The notes under the pieces: model-generated
Told to the model about the DNA's origin: nothing
Databases searched by the model: none
Seen by the model: only the letters and a program-made list of their open reading frames with translations
Made by a program: the position numbers and the translations under genes
Shown: one piece after another, positions 15,634 through 24,521 of the stretch
Layout: each line of letters starts with the position of its first letter
Position numbering within the stretch: the stretch's first letter is position 1
Assembly: GCA_021151835.1 (NCBI GenBank)
Contig: JAGKWO010000025.1
Coordinates: forward strand, 1-63,007
Source: Gammaproteobacteria bacterium
GTDB lineage: Bacteria > Pseudomonadota > Gammaproteobacteria > Pseudomonadales > Cellvibrionaceae
Reading direction: 5' to 3'
Length of the DNA stretch: 63,007 nucleotides

Positions 15634-16904
15634 GCGACCTTCTTATGAAAGAGCTCACGGAATACCGGATAAATATCACCGACCCCACGAATATGCTGCA
15701 ACGCGAAACTTTCCGGATATTGCTGCTGGATGGATTCATACACATTCCACAACGCCTGGTGCTCGTTGTTGGTAATTTCGATGTAAGAAAAATATTGGCA
15801 GCTGGGCAAAAGATTATCCACCAGAATATCGCGGCACACATCGGAGTCCTCTCCCCAATTGTCACCGTCAGATGCCTGGGCGCCATAGATATTCCATTGT
15901 TCCGGAGAATAGCGTTCTTTAATAATTTCCTGCATTAACTGTAAAGCACTTGACACCACAGTGCCCCCGGTTTCGCGCGAGTGGAAAAACTCGTCCTCAT
16001 CAACTTCTTTCGCACTGGTGTGGTGACGAATAAAAACAATTTCAGTTTTTTCGTAATTACGTTGCAGGAATAAATACAGAAGGATAAAAAAGCGCTTGGC
16101 AATATCTTTAGTAGCCTGATCCATCGACCCGGATACATCCATGATGCAAAACATCACGGCTTTGGAGCGCGGTATTGGCTGTTTGATCATCAAATTATAT
16201 TTGAGATCGAAAGTGTCCAGCCAGGGGATTTTACTAATGGAGTGTTCAAGCTTGGCGATTAATTCCAGCACGGCGCGATAACGAATATAATCGCGATGCG
16301 CTTCCGGTATTTTTTCCAACTCTGCCAATTCGGCATTCAATTCTTGCAATTGCCGGCGCTTACCACCCGTCAAGGCAAGGCGACGCATATTGGCAGAACG
16401 TAAGGAGCGCACGATATTCATGCGCCCGGGTTGGCCTTCATTAGCAATACCGCCACGCACCGATTTAAATTCTTCCAACCCTGACAACTGACGCTTGACG
16501 AGATTAGGAAGCTCAAGTCCATCAAACATGAAATCCAGAAATTCTTCTTGCGAAAGAGTGAATGAAAAATCATCCATGCCTTCACCGGAATCACTGGCTT
16601 TTCCACCCCCGCCCTGTCCACCTCCGCCTTGCGGGCGCGCAATTTTATCACCTTCGGAGAATTGTTTATTGCCTGGCAGAACGCGTTCGTTGTATCCACC
16701 CTGCCCGTGGTGAATAACCGGTTCATTAATATCCCGCCCAGGAATACTGACTTTTCCACCTTTATCAATATCAGTAATAGAGCGTTCATTTACCGCATCA
16801 GAAACCGCTTTTTGGATTTGCTCACGATAGCGCCGCAAGAAGCGCTGGCGATTGACAGCGCTTTTATTTTTGGCGTTGAGACGTCGATCAATAATGTAAC
16901 TCAT
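15630..16904 (-). CDS. yeaH: YeaH/YhbH family protein (DUF444, von Willebrand A-like)
   Basis: A 424-residue protein beginning MSYIIDRRLNAKNKSAVNRQ, typical of the UPF0229/DUF444 family. A Gly-rich disordered segment (around residues 85-105, GGGGQGGGGK) precedes a vWA-like domain with a metal-site DVSGSM (MIDAS type). It is a partner of the PrkA kinase in many bacteria. The biochemical role is unsettled, but the vWA domain with a neighbouring AAA+ protein suggests a complex. It lies 51 bases after prkA and overlaps spoVR by four bases. Confidence 0.95.
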   Translation of the reverse strand: MSYIIDRRLNAKNKSAVNRQRFLRRYREQIQKAVSDAVNERSITDIDKGGKVSIPGRDINEPVIHHGQGGYNERVLPGNKQFSEGDKIARPQGGGGQGGGGKASDSGEGMDDFSFTLSQEEFLDFMFDGLELPNLVKRQLSGLEEFKSVRGGIANEGQPGRMNIVRSLRSANMRRLALTGGKRRQLQELNAELAELEKIPEAHRDYIRYRAVLELIAKLEHSISKIPWLDTFDLKYNLMIKQPIPRSKAVMFCIMDVSGSMDQATKDIAKRFFILLYLFLQRNYEKTEIVFIRHHTSAKEVDEDEFFHSRETGGTVVSSALQLMQEIIKERYSPEQWNIYGAQASDGDNWGEDSDVCRDILVDNLLPSCQYFSYIEITNNEHQALWNVYESIQQQYPESFALQHIRGVGDIYPVFRELFHKKVA

Positions 16905-16955
16905 AGCCCAACCTTAACGTTGATTAACGCACAGACTTTCAGGTTGCTTCCTCAG

Positions 16956-18878
16956 TTATTGGGACTTCCTCACTCGCAAATACCATTCAGATAATAAACG
17001 CACTTGTTTTTCGGTATAACCGCGTTCCACCATACGCTGCACAAAATCCTGATGTTTCTTTTTGTCTTGCACGGAGGCTTTGGCATTGAAAGAAATAACA
17101 GGCAATAGATCTTCAGTGTTCGAGAACATTTTCTTCTCAATCACTATGCGCAACTTCTCATAGCCACGCCAGTCCGGATTTTTACCCGCATTGTGGGCTT
17201 TTGCACGCAATACAAAATTTACTATTTCATTGCGGAAATCTTTTGGATTACTGATGCCGGCCGGCTTTTCTATTTTTTCCAGCTCATCATTGAGCGACGA
17301 ACGATTAAGAATTTCACCGGTTTCCGGATCGCGATATTCCTGATCCTGAATCCAGAAATCAGCATAGGTTACATAGCGATCAAAAATATTTTGACCGTAT
17401 TCAGCATAAGACTCCAGATAAGCGGTCTGGATTTCTTTACCAATAAAATCAACATATTTCGGTGATATGTATTCTTTTAAAGCATTAAGGTATTTATCCT
17501 GCACTTCTTTAGGGAATTGCTCCTGCTCAATTTGTTGCTCAAGCACATACATTAAATGCACTGGATTGGCAGCAATTTCCGTTGGATCAAAGTTAAATAC
17601 TTTGGATAAAATTTTAAATGCAAAACGGGTAGACAAACCATTCATACCTTCATCAACGCCCGCCGCATCCTTATACTCCTGTAACGATTTTGCACGCGGG
17701 TCAGTATCTTTCAGGTTTTCGCCATCATAGATGCGCATTTTGGAATAGATGTTGGAGTTTTCCGGTTCCTTAATACGCGATAAAACAGAAAATTGCGCAA
17801 GCATCCGAAGCGTATCGGGTGCGCAGGGAGCCCTAGATAACGAAGAGTTTTGCAATAACTTTTCGTATATCTTCATTTCTTCCGTAACGCGCAGGCAATA
17901 AGGAACTTTGACGATGTACACACGATCAATGAATGCCTCATTGTTTTTGTTATTACGGAAATTCTGCCACTCGGATTCATTGGAGTGCGCAAGGATTATT
18001 CCATCAAAAGGAATTGCTCCCAAGCCTTCAGTGCTATTGAAGTTGCCCTCTTGTGTTGCCGTCAATAACGGGTGAAGAACTTTGATAGGAGCTTTAAACA
18101 TCTCCACGAATTCCATCAATCCCTGGTTAGCCCGGCACAACCCGCCACTAAAACTATAGGCATCCGGATCGTTCTGCGGGAATTCCTCCAGCTTGCGAAT
18201 ATCAACTTTACCAACCAGGGAAGAAATATCCTGGTTATTTTCATCGCCCGGTTCGGTTTTGGTTATTGCAATTTGATTCAGGATTGATGGATAAACTTTT
18301 ACAACTTTAAACTGGGTTATATCTCCGCGAAACTCTTGCAAGCGTTTTGCGGCCCACGGCGACATTATCGATTTAATATAGCGTCGAGGAATGCCGTAGT
18401 CCTCTTCCAGAATTTTTCCATCTTCATCAGGGTTAAATAATCCCAACGGAGACTCGAATACCGGTGACCCCTTAATGCAATAAATCGGCATTTTTTCCAT
18501 TAAGGATTTGAGCATTTCTGCAAGTGATGACTTACCACCACCCACGGGGCCCAATAAATAAAGAATTTGTTTCTTTTCCTCCAACCCCTGCGCGGCATGC
18601 TTGAAAAACGACACGATTTGCTGGATGGATTCTTCCATGCCATAAAAATCGCCAAAGGCTTTATAACGTTTAATAATTTTGTTGGAGAAAATCCTGCTAA
18701 GGCGTGAATCTTGTGAGGTATCAACAATTTCCGGTTCACCTATGGCCATCAACATACGCTCAGCGGCTGACGCATAGACACTTGGATCTTTTTTGCAAAG
18801 TTCAAGATATTCCTTAATCGTTAACTCCTCCTGTTGGGTAGTTTCAAAACGCTCGCGATAATGACTGAATATACTCAT
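16956..18878 (-). CDS. prkA: PrkA serine protein kinase / AAA+ protein (YeaG)
   Basis: A 640-residue PrkA. The AAA+ N-terminal part has a Walker A sequence YLLGPVGGGKSSLAE near residue 110. The C-terminal half is the PrkA kinase-like region (IEKPAGISNPKDFRNEIV). E. coli YeaG of similar length acts in sustained starvation response; Bacillus PrkA has been described both as a kinase and as a Lon-like protease. It is first in the prkA-yeaH-spoVR operon. A GAGG lies eight bases before the ATG. It is divergent from aat across a 288-base gap that should hold its promoter. Confidence 0.95.
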   Translation of the reverse strand: MSIFSHYRERFETTQQEELTIKEYLELCKKDPSVYASAAERMLMAIGEPEIVDTSQDSRLSRIFSNKIIKRYKAFGDFYGMEESIQQIVSFFKHAAQGLEEKKQILYLLGPVGGGKSSLAEMLKSLMEKMPIYCIKGSPVFESPLGLFNPDEDGKILEEDYGIPRRYIKSIMSPWAAKRLQEFRGDITQFKVVKVYPSILNQIAITKTEPGDENNQDISSLVGKVDIRKLEEFPQNDPDAYSFSGGLCRANQGLMEFVEMFKAPIKVLHPLLTATQEGNFNSTEGLGAIPFDGIILAHSNESEWQNFRNNKNNEAFIDRVYIVKVPYCLRVTEEMKIYEKLLQNSSLSRAPCAPDTLRMLAQFSVLSRIKEPENSNIYSKMRIYDGENLKDTDPRAKSLQEYKDAAGVDEGMNGLSTRFAFKILSKVFNFDPTEIAANPVHLMYVLEQQIEQEQFPKEVQDKYLNALKEYISPKYVDFIGKEIQTAYLESYAEYGQNIFDRYVTYADFWIQDQEYRDPETGEILNRSSLNDELEKIEKPAGISNPKDFRNEIVNFVLRAKAHNAGKNPDWRGYEKLRIVIEKKMFSNTEDLLPVISFNAKASVQDKKKHQDFVQRMVERGYTEKQVRLLSEWYLRVRKSQ

Positions 18879-19166
18879 AATCTACCTCGGTTAGCGATTA
18901 AAGCGGTAAATGCAGATCAGTAAACATGCAACCATTGATAAAACCGTTCGTGGGAAAATACCACAATTTGTTATCCTTAAGCATAGCCCTAAATTCCTCA
19001 AGTATTAAAAGTAATAACAATTAATTGACTGATTTCCGGTTAAACTTTTACACTCAAAAAGCGCGCCAAGTAATGCAAATAATTGTGTAAATTTTCACAG
19101 GCAACATTGCTACCCTTGGACATGAATCATATCTAATTACTTTCAGGTTAATATTTTTATAAATTC

Positions 19167-19880
19167 ATGATCTCTATTCCGTGGCTTAATCCTTATAACC
19201 ATCAATTTCCAGCAGTGGAAAGTGCACTTAATGAGCCAAACGGCTTATTGGCCGTTGGTGGTGATCTCTCCCCCGAACGTATCCTGGCAGCGTACCAACG
19301 AGGGATTTTCCCCTGGTTTAATCCTGACGATCCAATTTTGTGGTGGAGTCCAAGCCCGCGCACGGTTATTTATCCTAACCAATTACACATTTCAAAAAGC
19401 TTGCGTAAAGCATTGCGCAAAGAAACTTATCGCGTAACGTTTGATAATTGTTTTGAAAATGTGATGCGTGCCTGCGCTGCACCACGATCTTATTCCGATG
19501 GTACCTGGATCAGCGAAGATATTATTGCCGGCTATACTGCATTACATCGCCGCGGTTTTGCGCATTCAGTAGAAGTCTGGCAGGAAAATCAATTAGTTGG
19601 CGGGCTTTACGGTATGGCATTGGGTCGCATTTTTTTTGGTGAGTCGATGTTCAGTTGCGCCGATAATGCATCTAAATATGGCTTTGCTTTTCTCGTTCGC
19701 CAATTACGCCAATGGGATTTTCAGCTAATCGATTGCCAGGTGGCCAATGATCATTTATTTAGTTTGGGTGCAATAGAAATTCCCCGTGAAGAATTCCAAA
19801 AAATACTGGTAAACTTTGTTCATGAGCCGAGTGTGTATTCCCAGCCGTGGTCAACATTGAACCTATTGCCGTGGGAATAA
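19167..19880 (+). CDS. aat: Leucyl/phenylalanyl-tRNA-protein transferase
   Basis: A 237-residue enzyme that moves Leu or Phe from tRNA to the N-terminus of proteins starting with Arg or Lys, creating an N-degron for ClpS-ClpAP. Family motifs are clear: FPAVESALNEPNGLLAVGG, AYQRGIFPWF, WWSPSPRTV, HSVEVWQENQLVGGLYG and GRIFFGESMFS. Length matches E. coli Aat (234). It precedes bpt by 21 bases, probably as one transcript, and the clpA-clpS genes lie just beyond infA. Confidence 0.97.
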   Translation: MISIPWLNPYNHQFPAVESALNEPNGLLAVGGDLSPERILAAYQRGIFPWFNPDDPILWWSPSPRTVIYPNQLHISKSLRKALRKETYRVTFDNCFENVMRACAAPRSYSDGTWISEDIIAGYTALHRRGFAHSVEVWQENQLVGGLYGMALGRIFFGESMFSCADNASKYGFAFLVRQLRQWDFQLIDCQVANDHLFSLGAIEIPREEFQKILVNFVHEPSVYSQPWSTLNLLPWE

Positions 19881-19901
19881 CCGGATTTGCGCGAGGCAAT
19901 C

Positions 19902-20609
19902 ATGTCCGATTTATCAACATTAAAATTATTTGCGACCCAGCCTCATCCCTGCAGTTATCTGGACGGACAAGAGGCTACCACTGTATTTGTGGACCCGGAA
20001 GCAAAAATAGATCCGTCACTCTACACCCAGTTGTCGCAGCTAGGGTTCCGTCGCAGCGGCGCGCACCTGTATCGCCCGCAATGCCTACGCTGCCAAGCCT
20101 GCGTTTCATGTCGGATTCCGGTGAAACTATTCAAACCGAATCGCACCCAACGCCGCTGTATACAACGCAATGCTGATTTATCGCTCAGTATCACCAATAA
20201 CATTAATACCCTCGAACACTACGGGCTCTATGCACGTTACATAGAGGGGCGACATCAGGATGGGGATATGTACCCCCCGTCCGAAGACCAATACAAGGCA
20301 TTTTTGACCAGTGAATGGGGAATTACCCAATATATAGAGCTGCGACTTGGTGAAAAGTTGATTGGTGTATCGGTATGCGATCAGTTGGGAGATGGACTGT
20401 CAGCGGTATATACCTTTTATGATCCCGCAGAAGAAAATCGCAGCTTGGGGAAATTCGCCATACTTGCCCAAATAGAAAAGGCCCGCGCAATGGGTGTGGA
20501 TTATGTTTATTTGGGTTATTGGATCAAAGATTGCGAGAAAATGAATTATAAAACCCAATATCGCCCCTTGGAACTATTAGTCAATCGCCGTTGGATGCGC
20601 CTTAACTGA
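19902..20609 (+). CDS. bpt: Aspartate/glutamate leucyltransferase Bpt (ATE1-like)
   Basis: A 235-residue aminoacyl-tRNA-protein transferase of the arginyltransferase family. Bacterial Bpt adds Leu to N-terminal Asp or Glu, feeding them into the ClpS/ClpAP pathway. The N-terminal Cys cluster CLRCQACVSCRIPV and the C-terminal GNAT-like fold (VYTFYDPAEENRSLGKFAI, YLGYWIKDCEKMNYK) are diagnostic. The ATG at 19902 follows GCGAGG at six bases and begins MSDLSTLKLF. Together with aat it covers both secondary-destabilising residue classes. Confidence 0.96.
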   Translation: MSDLSTLKLFATQPHPCSYLDGQEATTVFVDPEAKIDPSLYTQLSQLGFRRSGAHLYRPQCLRCQACVSCRIPVKLFKPNRTQRRCIQRNADLSLSITNNINTLEHYGLYARYIEGRHQDGDMYPPSEDQYKAFLTSEWGITQYIELRLGEKLIGVSVCDQLGDGLSAVYTFYDPAEENRSLGKFAILAQIEKARAMGVDYVYLGYWIKDCEKMNYKTQYRPLELLVNRRWMRLN

Positions 20610-20786
20610 ATAAACCGCTCTGATTTACGTAAATACGGATTAAATTCCGTGGTAAATCCCGCTTTTGTCCCCTATTCCCCTTGGCGGCTCTGGTTAATTA
20701 AGGCACAATTCACGCCTATTTTTTTACCCCCCTCCTATCACCCAGTTGATAGGCATGAACTATCGAAACCCTGAGGAAGCTGCCGC

Positions 20787-21005
20787 ATGGCAAAAGACGA
20801 TTGCATTGAATTTGACGGTGAAGTGGTTGATACCCTGCCCAACACTACCTTTCGCGTAAAATTGGAAAATGGACATGTGGTTATTGCCCACATCTCTGGC
20901 AAGATGCGCAAGAACTATATTCGTATTTTGACGGGAGATAAGGTCAAGGTTGAGATGACTCCCTATGACCTAACAAAAGGTCGTATTACTTATCGCGCTC
21001 GTTAA
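20787..21005 (+). CDS. infA: Translation initiation factor IF-1
   Basis: A 72-residue S1/OB-fold protein that binds the ribosomal A site during initiation. The sequence MAKDDCIEFDGEVVDTLPNT and SGKMRKNYIRILTGDKV is typical, and the length is exactly that of the family. A GAGGAAG SD lies upstream. The leader carries a 7-bp hairpin at 20734-20753, and a strong terminator follows the gene. It sits between bpt and the convergent clpA, as in pseudomonads. Confidence 0.98.
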   Translation: MAKDDCIEFDGEVVDTLPNTTFRVKLENGHVVIAHISGKMRKNYIRILTGDKVKVEMTPYDLTKGRITYRAR

Positions 21006-21038
21006 TCTCCCGACGCCACTGATCAAATTGTGATTAAT

Positions 21039-21067
21039 AAAAAGCCGCACCTATGTGCGGCTTTTTA
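21039..21067. terminator. Bidirectional terminator between infA and clpA
   Basis: A 10-bp perfect stem (21041-21050 with 21055-21064, CTAT loop) is flanked by A's on the left and T's on the right, so it can stop transcripts from both infA (plus) and clpA (minus). Confidence 0.9.
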
Positions 21068-21089
21068 GTTTCCCGTTACTGCTTTGCAA

Positions 21090-23387
21090 TCAGGCTGGTT
21101 GAGCGGCCTGCCTGGATTTCACCGCGATGGTGATTTTGTCCTCTACCGGATCAACATCAACATCTACAGTTCCACCACCACTGGATAACACACCGAATAA
21201 AATTTCCTCGGCCAATGGTTTTTTCAACTTATCCTGAATCAAGCGAGCCATTGGGCGCGCACCCATTTTCACATCGTAACCATGGATAGCCAACCACTCA
21301 CGCGCTTCGTCACTAATTTCCAGTGTCACGTGCTTGTCATCCAACTGGGTTTGCAGTTCCATCAGGAATTTGTCGACTACAGTTTTAATGGTATTCAATG
21401 TCAGAGAAGCAAATTGAACAATGGCATCCAAACGGTTGCGGAATTCCGGTGTAAACATTTTCTTGATTGCTTCCATACCATCGGTGGTGTGATCCTGATG
21501 AGTAAATCCGATAGAAGCGCGACTCATCACTTCAGCACCCGCGTTGGTGGTCATAATCAAAATTACATTGCGGAAATCCGCTTTGCGACCGTTGTTATCC
21601 GTCAGGCTACCGTGATCCATTACTTGTAATAACAAGTTAAAGACTTCGGGATGCGCTTTTTCAATCTCATCCAGCAACAATACACAATGAGGTTGTTTGG
21701 TAATTGCATCCGTCAACAGGCCACCCTGATCAAAACCAACATAACCAGGAGGAGCACCAATTAAACGCGATACGGTATGGCGCTCCATGTATTCGGACAT
21801 GTCAAAGCGCACCAACTCCATTCCCATGCATTTGGCCAACTGACGGCAAACCTCGGTTTTACCAACACCTGTAGGACCTGCAAACAAGAATGAACCAATC
21901 GGTTTCTCTGCTGCCCCTAAACCGGCACGCGACAATTTGATAGCAGTCGCCAGGGTATCTATCGCTTCATCCTGCCCAAACACAGTCATTTTCAAATTCT
22001 GGTCCAGCTTGCGCAGCTGCTCTTTATCAGAAGAAGACACGCTTTTTGGCGGAATACGTGCAATTTTAGCAACAACATTTTCCACATCAGTCACGCCAAT
22101 TGTTTTCTTGCGTTTACTCGGAGTTTGCAATTGTTGATAAGCACCAGCCTCATCAATCACATCAATCGCTTTATCCGGCAGGAAACGATCATTGATATAA
22201 CGCTCTGCTAACTCTGCAGCCGCACGCAATGCAGCATCGGTGTAGCGTAAGTTATGGTGTTTCTCAAAGCGACTCTTCAGGCCTTTGAGTATCTGATAGG
22301 TTTCATCCACAGTAGGTTCGTTTACATCTACTTTTTGGAAACGACGGGAAAGTGCGCGATCTTTATCAAAAATACCGCGATATTCCTGGTACGTAGTGGA
22401 ACCCATGCAACGAATCTCACCGGACGACAACAGCGGCTTTAATAAATTGGATGCATCCATCACTCCACCGGAAGCCGCACCGGCGCCGATAATCGTGTGG
22501 ATTTCATCGATGAATAAAATCGATTTCTTTTGTTTTTTCAGCTCATTAAGCAAGCTTTTAAAACGCTTTTCAAAATCGCCACGGTACTTGGTTCCTGCCA
22601 AAAGCGCGCCCATGTCCAGCGAAAATACAACACTGTCCGCCAATGACTCAGGCACATCACCATCAACGATACGCTTGGCCAAGCCCTCAGCAATGGCTGT
22701 TTTACCCACGCCGGACTCACCAACCAAGAGCGGATTATTTTTACGGCGACGTGACAATATCTGACATACACGCTCAACTTCAAACTCACGGCCGACCAAC
22801 GGATCAATACGGCCCTGCATCGCCGCTTCATTTAGATTTGTTGCGAAATTCTCCAAAGGACTCTGCGCACTGGACTCACCTGTTACGGATTCTTCATCCT
22901 GATTCTCTTGCGCGCTGTGATGATGATCGCCACTATGATCATTGTTACCAGCCACTTTATGAATCCCGTGGGTGATGTAATTCACTACATCAATTCGAGC
23001 GATACTTTGTTGTTTGAGATAATAAACAGCCTGGCTTTCCTGCTCGCTAAAAATAGCAACCAGCACATTTGCACCCGTTACTTCTTGCTTGCCAGAGGAT
23101 TGTACATGGAATACTGCGCGTTGCAGTACGCGTTGGAAACCCAATGTTGGCTGGGTTTCGCGTTCGCTGTCATTTTCGGGGATGAGCGGAGTAGTGGAAT
23201 CGACAAATTCGATTAATTCTTTACGTAAATTAATTAAATCAGCACCGCAAGCGCGTAACACATTGGCCGCCGAATCATTATCGATGAGCGCCAGAAGCAG
23301 ATGCTCAACCGTCATGAATTCGTGTCGCTTGGAGCGCGCACCTTTGAAAGCAAGATTTAAGGTTACTTCCAGATCTTTACTTAACAT
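21090..23387 (-). CDS. clpA: ClpA, ATP-dependent Clp protease ATP-binding subunit
   Basis: A 765-residue Hsp100 unfoldase that partners with ClpP. The N-domain (about 1-145) is followed by a His/Asp-rich linker, the first AAA+ module with Walker A GESGVGKTAIAEGLA, and the second with GPTGVGKTEVCRQ and sensor residues near TPEFRNRLDAIV. An Ile-Gly-Leu-type ClpP loop is expected in the second module but I did not pin it. Length matches E. coli ClpA (758). It follows clpS by 52 bases on the same strand, so the adaptor and unfoldase are likely co-transcribed. Confidence 0.97.
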   Translation of the reverse strand: MLSKDLEVTLNLAFKGARSKRHEFMTVEHLLLALIDNDSAANVLRACGADLINLRKELIEFVDSTTPLIPENDSERETQPTLGFQRVLQRAVFHVQSSGKQEVTGANVLVAIFSEQESQAVYYLKQQSIARIDVVNYITHGIHKVAGNNDHSGDHHHSAQENQDEESVTGESSAQSPLENFATNLNEAAMQGRIDPLVGREFEVERVCQILSRRRKNNPLLVGESGVGKTAIAEGLAKRIVDGDVPESLADSVVFSLDMGALLAGTKYRGDFEKRFKSLLNELKKQKKSILFIDEIHTIIGAGAASGGVMDASNLLKPLLSSGEIRCMGSTTYQEYRGIFDKDRALSRRFQKVDVNEPTVDETYQILKGLKSRFEKHHNLRYTDAALRAAAELAERYINDRFLPDKAIDVIDEAGAYQQLQTPSKRKKTIGVTDVENVVAKIARIPPKSVSSSDKEQLRKLDQNLKMTVFGQDEAIDTLATAIKLSRAGLGAAEKPIGSFLFAGPTGVGKTEVCRQLAKCMGMELVRFDMSEYMERHTVSRLIGAPPGYVGFDQGGLLTDAITKQPHCVLLLDEIEKAHPEVFNLLLQVMDHGSLTDNNGRKADFRNVILIMTTNAGAEVMSRASIGFTHQDHTTDGMEAIKKMFTPEFRNRLDAIVQFASLTLNTIKTVVDKFLMELQTQLDDKHVTLEISDEAREWLAIHGYDVKMGARPMARLIQDKLKKPLAEEILFGVLSSGGGTVDVDVDPVEDKITIAVKSRQAAQPA

Positions 23388-23439
23388 CGCGCCTACCCTC
23401 TTCTAACCAACAAAATTAACTTCTCACTTTACTAACTCG

Positions 23440-23811
23440 TTACTGCTCATCCTCAACCGCTTCAATTTCACATAACAGCGGATGTTGATTTTCTCTAGCA
23501 TATTGATTCACTTGCGCCGCTTTAGTTTCAGCTATATCACGAGAATATATGCCGCATACTGCTTTGCCGTGAACATGAACTGTCAACATCACATGGGTAG
23601 CTTTCTCGCGCGACATGGAAAAAAAGACTTCCAATATTTCTACCACGAAATCCATGGGTGTGTAGTCATCGTTCAATAAAACCACCTTATACATAGGTGG
23701 CCTTTTTAACTTGGGTTTAGATGTTAAAACTGCAAGACCGCCATCGGATTCATCGGCAGAATTATCGTCATCTTTACCTAAGGTTAGTTGAAGGTTTTGG
23801 AGATTGCCCAT
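23440..23811 (-). CDS. clpS: ClpS, ClpA adaptor for N-degron substrates
   Basis: A 123-residue adaptor. A 35-residue flexible acidic N-terminus precedes the ClpS core (PPMYKVVLLNDDYTPMDFVV). The Asn-Asp-Asp and Met residues there form the pocket for N-terminal Leu, Phe, Tyr or Trp. The C-terminal part HVHGKAVCGIYSRDIAETKA binds ClpA. It is upstream of clpA and divergent from cspD. Its leader has two stable inverted repeats and a terminator-like structure, suggesting expression may be tuned before translation. Confidence 0.97.
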   Translation of the reverse strand: MGNLQNLQLTLGKDDDNSADESDGGLAVLTSKPKLKRPPMYKVVLLNDDYTPMDFVVEILEVFFSMSREKATHVMLTVHVHGKAVCGIYSRDIAETKAAQVNQYARENQHPLLCEIEAVEDEQ

Positions 23812-23905
23812 ACAGATTCAACACAAAATATAAAATGATTGGATATTAGCCGGCATTGTAACTCATCGGCATAACAACCCCCAATGGCAACTAATGTAGA
23901 CACAA

Positions 23906-23923
23906 TCTCCGTTAATACGGAGA
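23906..23923. repeat. Perfect 7-bp inverted repeat in the clpS leader
   Basis: TCTCCGT (23906-23912) and ACGGAGA (23917-23923) flank TAAT. It lies about 95 bases upstream of the clpS start. It could be an operator or an RNA hairpin. Confidence 0.55.
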
Positions 23924-23951
23924 AGCGCTTGACTTTGTGCCAATTGTTGGA

Positions 23952-23987
23952 TAAAAAAAGAGCGCCGCTGCACATAAACGCGGCACT
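23952..23987 (-). terminator. Terminator-like hairpin upstream of clpS
   Basis: Read on the minus strand, an 8-bp stem (23980-23987 with 23961-23968, one G-U pair) is followed by a run of seven T's. No minus-strand gene ends here, since clpS starts 140 bases further on. It would therefore act as an attenuator in the clpS leader or end a small RNA starting within the cspD-clpS gap. Confidence 0.5.
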
Positions 23988-24174
23988 TTGCTTACATTGG
24001 GGCACTTATTGCAAATAACAATAAAATACTTCGCCGCTTAAAAGCATAAGTTAAATGCACTAGCCCCCAACAGGCAAATCTCTCGTCCAGACCCCGAGCA
24101 ATTGCAGTACTTGGGAAAATAATAACGACAGTGGTGTTTTTCAAGGCATCACTCGGGCAGAAGGATTCCATAAT

Positions 24175-24423
24175 ATGCCAACAGGCACAGTCAAATGGTT
24201 CAATAATGCAAAAGGTTACGGCTTTATTCTTGCGGATGAAGGTGGTGAAGACCTGTTTGCACACTATTCAGCGATCACTATGGAAGGTTATAAAACCCTT
24301 AAAGCAGGCCAGCAGGTGACTTTCGAAATCACCAAAGGTGATAAAGGACTACATGCAGTCAATATTGCAGCTCCGGCCAATATTGTCGCTAACAGCTTGC
24401 GAACGAGTCCAGTTCCAGCCTAG
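24175..24423 (+). CDS. cspD: Cold-shock domain protein CspD
   Basis: An 82-residue cold-shock protein with the RNP1-type GTVKWFNNAKGYGFI and the RNP2 region LFAHYSAI, plus a short extra C-terminal tail. CspD in E. coli is a stationary-phase single-stranded-DNA binding inhibitor of replication and is encoded next to clpS, as here. No SD better than weak purines is seen before the ATG. It ends at a strong shared terminator convergent with icd. Confidence 0.92.
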   Translation: MPTGTVKWFNNAKGYGFILADEGGEDLFAHYSAITMEGYKTLKAGQQVTFEITKGDKGLHAVNIAAPANIVANSLRTSPVPA

Positions 24424-24465
24424 GAAATCAAGCAGTTACACTTGTAAATGGGTAACCTGACTCAT

Positions 24466-24503
24466 AAAAAAAGCCTCTTGTGCTTACACAAGAGGCTTTT
24501 TGC
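24466..24503. terminator. Bidirectional terminator between cspD and icd
   Basis: A 15-bp perfect stem (24468-24482 with 24487-24501) with a CTTA loop is flanked by A's and T's, serving both cspD (plus) and icd (minus). Confidence 0.92.
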
Positions 24504-24521
24504 GTTACCTGTATGATCTGA

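Noticed and set aside
23992..24264. 90-codon minus-strand frame antisense to cspD
   Set aside because: It runs opposite to a clear cold-shock gene and has no family or SD.
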